The notes under the pieces were generated by a model. That model was given only the letters and a program-made list of their open reading frames with translations, was not told the DNA's origin and did no database searches. Made by a program: the position numbers and the translations under genes. A DNA stretch of 64,000 bases, taken from contig CP026657.1 of NCBI GenBank assembly GCA_023525915.1, forward strand, positions 248,001 to 312,000, given 5' to 3'. Source of the DNA: Acetispira formosa (nom. nud.). GTDB lineage: Bacteria; Desulfobacterota; Desulfarculia; Adiutricales; Adiutricaceae. This document shows, piece by piece, positions 54,528 to 64,000 of this stretch (positions within the stretch are counted from its first letter, which is position 1; each line of letters opens with the position of its first letter).

Positions 54528-54986
54528 TTAACAATCCGAATTGGATTCGAAAGATTGAGGGTGATAATCGACAAACATACCGCACAGGCGGCTGAGCATA
54601 TCGATTGGGTGGGCCATATGTTCACCGATTTGATACATTATTTCTCCGGCTACATCTTCGCATTCGTTGAAGTTACGCAGGAGATAAGAGATGATAAAGA
54701 ATTCATTATGGGCTTTTTGCAGAATATCCAGAAGGTTGTCGGCCTTATATTCAATGAGTGACTCTTGTTCTTCACGAACGACCCGCCCCGGTACGCGATA
54801 GCAACGAATCTGATCAGGTTCTTTTTTCTTGTGGGGTGGTTCCTCCGTAGTGGAGGATGGTTGGCTTAGGGCCAGAACTGCCTCGGTTAGCTCTTGCAGT
54901 TTTTCAGTGAAATCATTGATTGTTTCGGGTGAAATGTTTGTGTCTGGCTGTGTCGGCGGATGGGCCTTTTTAGACTTCTGGGACAT
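54528..54986 (-). CDS. Unknown 152-aa protein behind a C4-type RNA
   Basis: Starts at the ATG at 54986 with GAGGT 8 nt upstream. The N-terminal ~60 residues are charged and Pro/Thr-rich; the C-terminal ~75 are helical with NNLL...AHNEFFIISYLLRNF-like hydrophobic faces and two Cys. No family recognised. Its translation start is the apparent target of the antisense RNA at 55022-55130, the arrangement used for antirepressors in phage P1, yet no other phage gene is nearby. Confidence 0.6.
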   Translation of the reverse strand: MSQKSKKAHPPTQPDTNISPETINDFTEKLQELTEAVLALSQPSSTTEEPPHKKKEPDQIRCYRVPGRVVREEQESLIEYKADNLLDILQKAHNEFFIISYLLRNFNECEDVAGEIMYQIGEHMAHPIDMLSRLCGMFVDYHPQSFESNSDC

Positions 54987-54997
54987 GTTTGGACCTC

Positions 54998-55013
54998 GTG
55001 TTGTTTTTTTCAG
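54998..55013 (-). promoter_or_regulatory. Target site of the second C4-type RNA
   Basis: Minus strand CTGAAAA, AAA, CAACAC immediately before GAGGT. It pairs 7+6 with GTGTTG-CGG-TTTTCAG in the RNA loop at 55042-55057. Confidence 0.7.
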
Positions 55014-55021
55014 TTGACCCC

Positions 55022-55130
55022 ATAAAAAATAGGGCCGGACGCTGAAAACCGCAACACACGGCCGAGGGTATTTAGGGCAAGCCCCTGGACATTTCCCCCA
55101 ACATCCGGCCCAAAGATAGACTCTGGGCAC
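55022..55130 (-). ncRNA. Second C4-type antisense RNA
   Basis: Aligns throughout with the RNA at 13640-13748: 5' GTGCCCAGAG, outer stem GCCGGATG / CGTCCGGC, loop with TGCGGTTTTCAGC, then CCTATTTTTTAT. The precursor leader is also shared (CGGAAACCA, CCCG, AAGAT, GGATTTTT). The specificity loop differs but matches its own downstream target, which is strong evidence of a real pairing. Confidence 0.8.
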
Positions 55131-55164
55131 GAAAAATCCACGAATCTTACGGGCGTGGTTTCCG

Positions 55165-55186
55165 GTGTTGCAAAAGGTGTTTTCAG
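55165..55186 (-). promoter_or_regulatory. Upstream sequence complementary to the second C4 loop
   Basis: Minus strand CTGAAAAC, ACCTTTT, GCAACAC. Same place and ACCTT core as 13587-13607, with changed flanks that match the changed loop. Confidence 0.65.
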
Positions 55187-55197
55187 CACCTTTTTAG

Positions 55198-55226
55198 ATT
55201 TAACCACAATCATGTTAATTCGTCAA
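55198..55226 (-). promoter_or_regulatory. Sigma70 promoter of the second C4-type RNA
   Basis: TTGACG, 17 bp, TTAAAT on the minus strand; the start would be near 55190. Confidence 0.65.
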
Positions 55227-55260
55227 GAGTTGTTTGTTGCGTTAGGTAGGGGAAGAATTT

Positions 55261-56090
55261 GGAAGTGCGGCCCAAACGGCCGCGCTATTTAAAGGACTTG
55301 GCCTGAAAGGCCAACCAAAGGGTTCCACCCTCTGGACTCCGGCTGGGGGAGGGCCCACGCGGGCCCTACCCCAGACCCCACCCGCGCCAAGGGGCAAGCC
55401 CCTTGGAACCCCAAGAGGTCAGGGTCGGATTCAACTTTCTTCTTCCCGCATCGCCGCAACTCGCTTCGAGTACGAAGCTCAGACAAGCGGCGACGCTTCA
55501 TACCGCATATGTTTCAACCGCTGTCGGCTTCTTCACGTTGGCTGTTACATTTTGCTATAGGCAGCTTCACTGAATGATTGCTGCTTCACGTATGTTCGGC
55601 TGATTACTTTTTCCCCTCCAATAGTTTTTCCAGCGCTGTAACGGTGAGACTTGGCCGTCTTTTTTCTAATGAGCAACTCATTAAAAAGCGATAGGTGGCA
55701 GAGAGACGGACTAACAGCACTGGAAAGAGCCTTTAAGGGGAAGCTGATTTAAACCGAACATACGAGAACTATCACCCAGCCGATGAAGCTGCCTATCGCG
55801 GAATGTTACAGCACAACGTAAAACTGCCTATAGCACCAGAAGCCGAGGCAGTATGAAGCGTCGCCGCTTGTCTGAGCTTCGTACTCGAAGCGAGTTGCGG
55901 CGATGCGGGAAGGGGAAAGTTGAAGCTGACACTGACCTCTTGGGGTTCCAAGGGGCTTGCCCCTTGGCGCGGGTGGGGTCTGGGGTAGGGCCCGCGTGGG
56001 CCCTCCCCCAGCCGGAGTCCAGAGGGTGGAACCCTTTGGTTGGCCCTTCGGGCCAAGTCCTTTAATCGCGCGGCCATAGGCCGCACTCCT
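55261..56090. repeat. Intact 830 bp foldback element with inverted centre
   Basis: Arms match the 32828 copy. The ~355 bp centre (55498-55853) is in the opposite orientation relative to the arms compared with 15351-15965 and 32828-33662; for example TTGCTATAGGCAGCTTCACT follows the left arm here but precedes the right arm there. Its right end is 8 bp from the potD stop. Confidence 0.9.
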
Positions 56091-56097
56091 TCAATTC

Positions 56098-57144
56098 TTA
56101 CCTAGCTTTAATCATACTCCAAGCTTCATCATAAATCCGGTTAACCGGCCCCAAATCCTTAATATATTCCACCTTCTTCATCACCCCCCCGGAGGGATAC
56201 ATCATGGTGTTGTTCAAGTCTTCCGCCGGGATAAAAGCTTTGGCTGCTTCAATGGGCGTGGCGCTCTGGTTATAGGCGGCTATCCGGGCCGCCACTTCAG
56301 CTTCCAAGGTATAATTAATGAATTTATGAGCCATTTCCGCATTCGGAGCCTTGGCCGGAATGGCCAGAAGATCAGCCCAAATCTCTCCGCCTTCCTGCGG
56401 CAGGATAAAATTGATCTTGCCCGGCGATTCCATAGCCATGCGGCCGGAATCACTGTTATAGGCCTGAACCACTTTTGCACTGCCATCCAAAATCTTTTCC
56501 AGCGAGCCAACTCCACCATAAAACCCAAGGAAATTCGGGCTTTGCTTGGCTTCAATCAAAAGGCGCGCCGCCTCTTCAATCTGGGCCGGATCAGTGGAGT
56601 TGAGCGAATAACCCAACGATTTCAAGGCTCCGCCCAGGGCATCACGGGCATTATCCAGAATGGCGAAGTTGCCAATGCGCTTGGCCGGGTCATAAATCAA
56701 CCCCCAAGTGGCGTCAACACTTTCACCTTCAGGCAACGACCCTACAGCCATCCCGGAAATCCCCCACATATAAGGCACACTGTAGGCGTTGCCGGGGTCC
56801 ACATCCATTTCCCTGAAATCCTGGCTTATATTTTCGAGATTGGGCAGAAGCGCTTGATCCAGCGGCTGGATCAATCCCAAATTCTTCAGGCTGGGCAGAA
56901 GGTAAGTGGAAGGCATAACCAAATCATACTGCCCCACGCCTCCGCTTTGGAGCTTGGCCGCCATTTCCTCATTGGATTCATAATAATTGAACTTAACCTT
57001 AACGTCGTTGTCCCTTTCAAACTCGCTGACCACTTCCGGGTCCAGATAGTCAGGCCACATGAAAATGACCAGTTGTCCCGCAGCGCCGGCCGGCGCGCAA
57101 AAACCAAAAACCATCAGTAACAGAAACAGAAAGCTCTTTTTCAT
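56098..57144 (-). CDS. potD: Spermidine/putrescine ABC transporter substrate-binding protein
   Basis: 348 aa. Signal peptide (1-21, cleavage after AGA). VIFMWPDYLDPEVVSEFE and NYYESNEEM are characteristic of PotD/PotF polyamine-binding proteins; the interior matches along the length. Orphan here: no potABC genes within the window, so it must serve a transporter encoded elsewhere. AGGAGG before the ATG. Confidence 0.92.
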   Translation of the reverse strand: MKKSFLFLLLMVFGFCAPAGAAGQLVIFMWPDYLDPEVVSEFERDNDVKVKFNYYESNEEMAAKLQSGGVGQYDLVMPSTYLLPSLKNLGLIQPLDQALLPNLENISQDFREMDVDPGNAYSVPYMWGISGMAVGSLPEGESVDATWGLIYDPAKRIGNFAILDNARDALGGALKSLGYSLNSTDPAQIEEAARLLIEAKQSPNFLGFYGGVGSLEKILDGSAKVVQAYNSDSGRMAMESPGKINFILPQEGGEIWADLLAIPAKAPNAEMAHKFINYTLEAEVAARIAAYNQSATPIEAAKAFIPAEDLNNTMMYPSGGVMKKVEYIKDLGPVNRIYDEAWSMIKAR

Positions 57145-57187
57145 TTCTCGCCAAAACCTCCTCAGGCAAATACAGCGGACTTAGGGC

Positions 57188-58765
57188 TTAGATTAAACCC
57201 TGATTATTTACGAGTTGCCGCCAGACTTCAGGAAATCTGTCAGCAAACATGGAAGGTGTGAGGCCAAAGGGCCCTTTCTCCGCTAAAGCTATGTCAGCGG
57301 CCCGGCCATGCACCCAGGCGGCCAGCGCGGCGGCCGGGAAGGGCGCAACACCCTGAGCCAGAAGCCCGGCGGCCAATCCGGCCAACAAATCACCTGATCC
57401 GCCTACCGCCATATGGTTGCCGCCGGTAGTGTTCAGATAGAAGCCGCCGCCCGGCTCGGCAATGATACTGTTGTGGCCTTTGAGGATAACCACGCCTCCG
57501 CTCTTGTCGGCAATCTCTCTGGCCGCGCCAAGGCGGTCGCTTTGAATAGCGCCCGAATCCACTCCCAAAAGGCGGGCCGCCTCACCAGGATGCGGAGTGA
57601 GTATAACATCACCCCGCCCCTTGAGGCTTTCCACACGCCCGGCCAGATGAGTCAGGCCATCCGCGTCCAGAACCAGCGGCGGCCGTTCAGATGAGGCAAC
57701 AACCGTGCGGACCGTCAGGGCCGCGCCTTCGCCCATACCCAGACCTGGCCCTAAGGCCAGAGCCTGTTTCCCACGGGCATATTCCAGAAGCAGACTGCCG
57801 CTGGCCGCGTCGAGCTGGCCCTCACCATCTTCCGGCAGTTCCAGGGTCATGGCTTCAGTAAGTTTGGTTTCAAAAATATCAGACAGAGAGGCCGGGTGAG
57901 CGGCGCTTATCAGGGCCGCCCCCGAACCGGCCGCCCCCATGGCGGCCAGCACCAGCGCCCCGGTTTTGCCCTTCGAACCGCCAGCCAGAAGAACATGCCC
58001 AAAGGTGCCCTTGTGTCCGTCAGCCGGACGGACAGGCAGGTATTGACGAAATTCGTCCATCCCGGAGAGCCGTCCGCGCGGCGGAGCCTTGGCAAGCATC
58101 TGCGGCGTCAACCCGATATCACCAACAATGATATGGCCGCACATTTCCGGGCCTTGCTGAAGATACAGCCCGATCTTGGGCGCACCGAGAGTCACAGTCA
58201 GATCGGCGGGCAAGGGAGGCCCCAGCATCCGGCCGGTATCACCGGAAAGACCAGACGGCAGGTCCACCGCCAGAACACGCAGCCTCCGGCCAAGCCTGGC
58301 CCTGGCTGAACCGGCGCTCAACAAAACCTCGGCTGCCGGGCCGTCCAATGGCCGCGCCAGGCCCGTCCCGAAGAGAGCATCCACCACCAGATCAAATTCT
58401 TCCCAAGGCGGGAGCGGGCTGCTTTCATGAATCATCTCGACAGACAACCCCATATTGCGGGCCACCTGAAGGTTTATGGCCGCATCGCCTTTCACTTCCC
58501 GTCCTTCCGGCATTACCAGATATGATTTCACCTGGAAACCGGCGGCTGAAAAAATGCGGGCCAAAGCCCAGCCATCACCACCGTTCTGGCCCGGACCGGC
58601 CAGAATAGCCACTGTCGGCGATTCCGGCCATTCCGTCCAGAACTCCAGGGCGGCCATGGCAATGGACCGGGCCGCATTTTCCATAAGCACTATGCCCGGC
58701 AGACCAAAATCATTTATGGCGATACAGTCCAACTGTCTCATTTCTTCGCTGGTGGCCAGATACAT
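57188..58765 (-). CDS. nnrDE: Bifunctional NAD(P)H-hydrate epimerase/dehydratase
   Basis: 525 aa. The N-terminal epimerase (YjeF_N, about 1-215) has GPGQNGGDGWALAR and VDALFGTGL. The C-terminal ADP-dependent dehydratase (about 225-520) has GHKGTFGHVLLAGGS, LTPHPGEAARLL and GGSGDLLAGL. Repairs damaged hydrated NADH and NADPH. Its start is 3 bp after the msrBA stop, so it belongs to the cbiA-msrBA-nnrDE transcript. Confidence 0.96.
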   Translation of the reverse strand: MYLATSEEMRQLDCIAINDFGLPGIVLMENAARSIAMAALEFWTEWPESPTVAILAGPGQNGGDGWALARIFSAAGFQVKSYLVMPEGREVKGDAAINLQVARNMGLSVEMIHESSPLPPWEEFDLVVDALFGTGLARPLDGPAAEVLLSAGSARARLGRRLRVLAVDLPSGLSGDTGRMLGPPLPADLTVTLGAPKIGLYLQQGPEMCGHIIVGDIGLTPQMLAKAPPRGRLSGMDEFRQYLPVRPADGHKGTFGHVLLAGGSKGKTGALVLAAMGAAGSGAALISAAHPASLSDIFETKLTEAMTLELPEDGEGQLDAASGSLLLEYARGKQALALGPGLGMGEGAALTVRTVVASSERPPLVLDADGLTHLAGRVESLKGRGDVILTPHPGEAARLLGVDSGAIQSDRLGAAREIADKSGGVVILKGHNSIIAEPGGGFYLNTTGGNHMAVGGSGDLLAGLAAGLLAQGVAPFPAAALAAWVHGRAADIALAEKGPFGLTPSMFADRFPEVWRQLVNNQGLI

Positions 58766-58768
58766 CAG

Positions 58769-59647
58769 TCATTCCCCGGGCGAGAGATCAAAGCGCGGCA
58801 CTCGGGCATGACAGGCTCCGCGCCCGTGTTTCTCAAAGTAACGCTGATGGTATTCCTCAGCCGGATAAAAACGGTCGAAAGGCGTTAGTTCAGTGACTAC
58901 CGGCCAGCCTTTGGCCTTTAACTCATTGATCAGTTTTTCAGCAATGTTCTTCTGTTCCTCATTCAAATAATAGACCGCCGACCGATACTGGGTGCCGCGA
59001 TCCGGCCCCTGACGATTCAACTGGGTCGGGTCATGGATTTCAAAAAACAATTTGGCCAGTTGTTCATAAGAGACCCGTGCCGGATCGTAATCTATTTCCA
59101 CGGCCTCGGCATGACCGGTGCGGCCGGTGCAGACATCCTCATAGCAGGGGGCAGCATGACTGCCGCCGGTATACCCGGACACCACATTCAAAACACCGGG
59201 CACGGCCAGGAAAGCGGCTTCAACTCCCCAGAAGCAGCCTCCGGCAAAAACCGCCTTTTCAACGGCCATTTTTTCACAGGCCTGAGGCTCAAAAGACATG
59301 GACAGGGAATTAACGCAAAAACGGGTATTTTTATCTGTAAAACCTTCGCCGTGAAAAACATGTCCCAAATGGCCGCCGCAAGCCGCGCAAAGTATCTCCG
59401 TGCGTCGCCCGTCAGTGTCAGGAACTTCTCTGACCGCGCCGGGCCTGGCCTCGTCAAAGCTGGGCCAGCCACATTCGGAAGCGAATTTTTGATTGGAATC
59501 AAACAGCACGGCTCCGCATTGACGGCACAAATAGCGGCCGCACTCGTCGTGCTTCCAATATCGCCCGGTGAAGGGCGGTTCTGTCCCCTTATGTTTTATG
59601 ACGTATTCTTCTTCAGCCGTAAGGGGCGGCATATTTTTTTCGCTCAT
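58769..59647 (-). CDS. msrBA: Fused methionine sulfoxide reductase MsrB-MsrA
   Basis: 292 aa from the ATG at 59647 (GGGGAGAG upstream, ATGA overlap with cbiA). MsrB comes first (1-130): zinc pairs Cys41/44 and Cys87/90 and catalytic Cys111 in RFCVNS. MsrA follows (132-285) with GGCFWG, catalytic Cys138, and TEVGYTGG-like VVSGYTGG. Reduces R- and S-sulfoxides of Met. MsrB-first fusions are less usual than MsrA-MsrB. No signal peptide, so cytoplasmic. Confidence 0.96.
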   Translation of the reverse strand: MSEKNMPPLTAEEEYVIKHKGTEPPFTGRYWKHDECGRYLCRQCGAVLFDSNQKFASECGWPSFDEARPGAVREVPDTDGRRTEILCAACGGHLGHVFHGEGFTDKNTRFCVNSLSMSFEPQACEKMAVEKAVFAGGCFWGVEAAFLAVPGVLNVVSGYTGGSHAAPCYEDVCTGRTGHAEAVEIDYDPARVSYEQLAKLFFEIHDPTQLNRQGPDRGTQYRSAVYYLNEEQKNIAEKLINELKAKGWPVVTELTPFDRFYPAEEYHQRYFEKHGRGACHARVPRFDLSPGE

Positions 59648-61020
59648 AAACTCTCCCCATATTGACGGCATTGGCGGACAAAATTCTCAGCCAAGGCCGG
59701 GTTGGCGTGAAAATGAATGTGGGGATAGGCAGCCAGGACGTTTTTTGCACAAACTCCGCCGCGCCACCCCCTGGTCGTGCTTTTTTTTATATTCAAAACG
59801 TAATCAGGCTCTTCACCTATAATTTTCGAATGGTGAAACTCATGGGCTTTCACTTTTGTTCCAGCCGGACCCAGAACTGTCGATTCGTCAAAGGTCACTT
59901 CCACATAACCGAAATTCTGCAGCCGTTTGGTCATGGCCGTCCTATGGGGGAAAAAGCCGACCATCTCATGCTCGGCCCCGTCATAATCAGTAAGCCTTTT
60001 TCCCAAATACATCAGACCGCCGCACTCAGCGTAGGCGGGCAGACCATTATTCAGGGCCGTCAGTATTTCCCGGCGGAGGCTGGTGTTGGCGGCCAGTTCA
60101 GCCGCAAAAACTTCCGGGAAGCCGCCGCCGAAATATAGCCCGGCCAGATCGGGAGGCAAATTTTCATCAGTAACCGGACTGAAGGGCACCAATTCAGCCC
60201 CGAGCTCTCCTAAAAGATCAAGCCCGTCCTGATAATAGAAATTGAAAGCGTTATCCAGGGCCAGACCAATACGTACCGGCCGGAGGCCGGCATCCCGGCG
60301 CACAGGTGATGAACATTCCAGCTCCGGCGCGGAAGCGGCCAGAGCCAAAAGCCCATCAAGGTCAATTGTTTTGTCCACACTGTCGGCCAGGGCGCTCAAA
60401 CGGTCGCTCAGATCCTGAACCTCAACGCTTGGCACCAGCCCCAGGTGACGGCTTTCCAGGCTGAATTCAGGGTTTTTGGTCAGAAACCCAAAACAGGGCA
60501 CTCCGGCTTCTTTTTCAATGAAACTCTTCAGCAGTTCATAATGATGCTCCCCGGCGACCATATTGACAATAACACCGGCCAGCCTGAGGCCGGGCTTAAA
60601 GGTGTTGAAGCCATGCACCAGGGCGGCCGCGCTGCGGGCAATGGAGGCGCCGTTGATAATCAGCACCACGGGAGCGGATAAAATTTCAGCCACATGGGCC
60701 GTGCTGCCCCTGTCTTCTTGGCTGTGCCCGTCAAACATGCCCATTACACCCTCTATAACGGATATGCCTTGGGCCGGTTCAGGCGCATTGACCAGAAATA
60801 AAGAGCAAATGGTGGGTCCATCCAGCATCCATGAGTCCAAATTGCGGGACTTGCGGCCGGTGACAAAAGTATGAAAGGCCGGATCAATATAGTCGGGGCC
60901 GACTTTATAGGGCTGAACCGTCAAGCCGCGCCTGGCCAGGGCGGCCATAATCCCCGCTGACACCGAAGTTTTGCCGACGCCGCTGCTGGCCCCGGCCAGA
61001 ATCAGACGAGATCTTTTCAT
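59644..61020 (-). CDS. cbiA: Cobyrinate a,c-diamide synthase
   Basis: 458 aa from the ATG at 61020. P-loop GASSGVGKT (10-18), VGPDYIDPAFH, GVMGMFDG, and a C-terminal class I glutamine amidotransferase domain with catalytic Cys333 in YAECGGLMYLG. Amidates cobyrinate in anaerobic B12 synthesis. Two upstream starts (ATG 61029, TTG 61053) are possible. No other cobalamin gene is adjacent, and I see no cobalamin riboswitch. A 28 bp inverted repeat (61062-61089, GATTATC...GATAATC) just upstream may be an operator. Confidence 0.93.
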   Translation of the reverse strand: MKRSRLILAGASSGVGKTSVSAGIMAALARRGLTVQPYKVGPDYIDPAFHTFVTGRKSRNLDSWMLDGPTICSLFLVNAPEPAQGISVIEGVMGMFDGHSQEDRGSTAHVAEILSAPVVLIINGASIARSAAALVHGFNTFKPGLRLAGVIVNMVAGEHHYELLKSFIEKEAGVPCFGFLTKNPEFSLESRHLGLVPSVEVQDLSDRLSALADSVDKTIDLDGLLALAASAPELECSSPVRRDAGLRPVRIGLALDNAFNFYYQDGLDLLGELGAELVPFSPVTDENLPPDLAGLYFGGGFPEVFAAELAANTSLRREILTALNNGLPAYAECGGLMYLGKRLTDYDGAEHEMVGFFPHRTAMTKRLQNFGYVEVTFDESTVLGPAGTKVKAHEFHHSKIIGEEPDYVLNIKKSTTRGWRGGVCAKNVLAAYPHIHFHANPALAENFVRQCRQYGESL

Positions 61021-61061
61021 ACCGACCATCCGTTCCGGGCACAAACCCTTCAATTTATCCC

Positions 61062-61089
61062 GATTATCCGGCTGACCAGCCAGATAATC
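61062..61089. promoter_or_regulatory. Inverted repeat upstream of cbiA
   Basis: GATTATCCGGCT and AGCCAGATAATC around a 4 nt centre. Could be an operator or mRNA hairpin. Confidence 0.45.
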
Positions 61090-61132
61090 ACATTTAAGAA
61101 TAAAGCAAGTTCAGCAAAAAATCATCACATTT

Positions 61133-61431
61133 ATATGGGAACTATATATTCAACTTGCAATGACATTATTCAATAGCAAATTAAAGCACTTATCGCCAGT
61201 AAATGGTTGATGTTACAATTGCGGAAAAGCGAGTGACCGCCGCCGGGAGAAATGTTTTTGCCCGGTGAGGTTCCGGGGGTCTTTAGTCACCTCACCGGGC
61301 AAAAACATTTCTCCCGGCGGCTACTTGGTTGACTTTCTTGAGGGCTGAAAAGTGTGCTTAGCCCCAGTGGGAGCCGGAAGCCGGGGATCAATGGGTTCAT
61401 TGCAATTAAAGTATATAGTTCCCATTTATAT
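61133..61431. mobile_element. ~300 bp element with terminal inverted repeats enclosing hairpin H4
   Basis: TGGGAACTATATA and, after a short variable part, TTGCAATGA at 61136-61163 are repeated inverted at 61397-61425. H4 sits in the middle. The other hairpin copies lack these ends, so H4 may have been carried by, or been the target of, this unit. Confidence 0.6.
61239..61321 (+). repeat. 85 bp hairpin element, copy H4
   Basis: Outer stem as in H1 and H2; inner stem TGAGGT/ACCTCA, a compensated change from the CGAGGT/ACCTCG of H2. Flank AGGGCTGAAAAGTGTG shared with H1. Confidence 0.88.
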
Positions 61432-61483
61432 TACTTCAGTGGCTTGACTGAAATCGGGCATAAAAAAAACCGGTAACCCGGTT

Positions 61484-61522
61484 AAAAAAATGTGTCTCGG
61501 AAAAAAGTCTTTTCCGAGACAC
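61484..61522 (-). terminator. Terminator of the F1-ATPase operon
   Basis: A 13 bp perfect stem GTGTCTCGGAAAA/TTTTCCGAGACAC followed on the minus strand by ATTTTTTT. A second small hairpin (AACCGG/CCGGTT) follows. Confidence 0.92.
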
Positions 61523-61531
61523 CTGAATGGC

Positions 61532-61975
61532 TTAGCGACCGATACGACGAGTGGCCAGTTTAATACGGGTAGTCGCCCGGTTTATACTGGCGGTTGCTCT
61601 GGAAATATCTGTCTTGAGGCCTGCTTCAGCATCATCAGCCTCGGCTTTGGCCGCGGCCAGACGTTCCTGGGCCCGCTTGAGGGCACGTTCGGCCCTTTCT
61701 ACGTCAATTTCATCCAAATAGTCCGCACTGTCGGCCAGAACAACGGCCTTATCCGGCAGAATTTCAATAAAACCGCCGGAAACAGCTAAGTCGCGGTTGT
61801 GCCCCTCCGTCCGGTACCAAAGAAGACCGGGCTGGAGATCGGTCAGGAAGGGCAGGTGGCCGGGGAGGGCGGTAAAAGCCCCTTCCGAACCCATGGCGCC
61901 CACCGCTTCCACCGGCATGTCCACAACCGTTTTATCCGGGGTGACGATGCGTAGTTGTATTCTTCTGTCACTCAT
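61532..61975 (-). CDS. atpC: ATP synthase epsilon subunit
   Basis: 147 aa. N-terminal beta sandwich with IVTPDKTVVDMPVEAV and GHLPFLTDL, then the C-terminal helical hairpin (about 88-135) that can inhibit hydrolysis. Last gene of the operon. A 206 bp gap before it contains a 90 bp repeat element. Confidence 0.95.
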   Translation of the reverse strand: MSDRRIQLRIVTPDKTVVDMPVEAVGAMGSEGAFTALPGHLPFLTDLQPGLLWYRTEGHNRDLAVSGGFIEILPDKAVVLADSADYLDEIDVERAERALKRAQERLAAAKAEADDAEAGLKTDISRATASINRATTRIKLATRRIGR

Positions 61976-62084
61976 TTAATCACCTCAAGTGGGCCGGTGA
62001 AATCCGAAACCCGTGCCAAATTATTATACCCAAAGGCTGATCTGAAACGCCATGATTTTAAACCAGCCCGGCAGGCAGTAAGCA

Positions 62085-62176
62085 CAAAGCCAAGGGGGCG
62101 CCGCTCTTAATACGATGATGGCTGCCGTAACTAACTATTCCGGGAAAAGGCCCCCAGACATGGGGGCCGGCCCCAG
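62085..62176 (+). repeat. 90 bp conserved intergenic element, copy 4 (between atpD and atpC)
   Basis: AAGGGGGCGCCGCTCTTAAT, ACGATGATGGCTGCC, TAACTATTCCGGGAAAAG and the hairpin GGCCCCCAGACATGGGGGCC. Antisense to the atp operon and located inside it. Confidence 0.8.
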
Positions 62177-62181
62177 CCCGG

Positions 62182-63639
<1,458 letters not shown>

Positions 63640-63785
63640 TCAACCTTGATATGTCCAGTGTACGGTGAAATCCACCATATCTTACACACCAAGGGGAAAC
63701 TCTCATTTTTTATTTTTCTAAAGCGGGCATATTCCCGTCTTTTTTTCTAAAATCGCCCGATATGGCAACCCCGAAACCCAATCCG

Positions 63786-64000
63786 CTACGCGGCGGCCAG
63801 AGCCTCCGAGCCGTTGACTATATCGAGAAGTTCATTGGTAACCGAAGCCTGCCTGATCTTGTTGTAGATAAGGGTGAGGTTTTCGGTGATTTCCTTGCAG
63901 TTTTTGCTGGCGTTGTCCATGGCCTGCATCCGGGCCGCATTTTCACTGGTGGCCGATTCCAGCATGGCCTGATAAACCATAATGGTCAGGCTCCTGGGAA
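63786..64000 (-). CDS. atpG: ATP synthase gamma subunit, C-terminal part (runs off the window)
   Basis: The last ~71 residues are visible: LESATSENAARMQAMDNASK, then the terminal helix with IYNKIRQASVTNELLDIVNG, the canonical gamma C-terminus forming the rotor coiled coil. The frame is open to the window edge. 188 bp before atpD. Confidence 0.93.
   Translation of the reverse strand, partial: PRSLTIMVYQAMLESATSENAARMQAMDNASKNCKEITENLTLIYNKIRQASVTNELLDIVNGSEALAAA

Noticed and set aside
61021..61250. A cobalamin riboswitch before cbiA
   Set aside because: No B12-box-like sequence or matching stem arrangement could be found; only a simple inverted repeat is present.

Overview
The window reads as a chromosome segment of a Gram-negative, probably anaerobic bacterium, most likely a deltaproteobacterium (Desulfobacterota). 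LPS genes (kdsA, kdsC), two RND efflux pumps, an OmpA-like protein and a psp envelope-stress system show an outer membrane. An AtpZ/AtpI pair, cobyrinate synthase, a DUF3786 protein and an EFR1-type flavodoxin/ferredoxin fit anaerobic deltaproteobacteria. The taxonomic call is an inference from gene content; no rRNA is present.

Layout. 1-8.7 kb: hybrid sensor kinase, tRNA-Leu(GAG) and tRNA-Val(CAC), OmpA-like protein, CinA, FabH-like ketosynthase, pyruvate kinase. 8.9-15.35 kb: a decayed prophage (Dam methylase, tail-fibre remnants, CI-type repressor, C4-type antisense RNA) lodged inside a repeat element. 16-32.8 kb: comF, ykgJ-like, phosphofructokinase, diguanylate cyclase, a TetR-HlyD-ABC export operon, DUF3786/EFR1, LysE, an XRE-cupin regulator and a first RND pump. 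33.7-44.6 kb: chemoreceptor, pspABC, a metalloprotease-like protein, atpZ-atpI-miaA, kdsA-kdsC-uvrC and a methyltransferase. 44.7-54.5 kb: a large unknown regulator, a UPF0316 protein, and a second RND pump with a divergent sigma54 activator. 54.5-64 kb: an unknown gene behind a second C4-type RNA, potD, nnrDE, msrBA, cbiA, and the atpG-atpD-atpC end of the F1 operon.

Non-coding DNA is the most unusual part. I see at least six families of repeated, structured intergenic elements: an ~830 bp foldback element (two intact copies and one split by the prophage); an 85 bp hairpin with compensatory changes in four copies; a ~450 bp nested multi-hairpin structure; two MITE-like families, one with apparent 9 bp and one with TA target duplications; and a ~90 bp element in four copies. 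No transposase gene is present to move them.

Regulation can be read directly at several loci. pspA and the second RND operon each have a near-consensus sigma54 promoter. Four pseudo-palindromic sites lie between the second RND operon and its divergent AAA+ activator. Two C4-type antisense RNAs occur 41 kb apart. Each has a loop segment that differs between the two but matches the translation-start region of its own downstream gene. This points to two immunity specificities of a P1/P7-type antisense switch, one controlling a phage Rha-like gene and the other an unknown gene outside any recognisable prophage.
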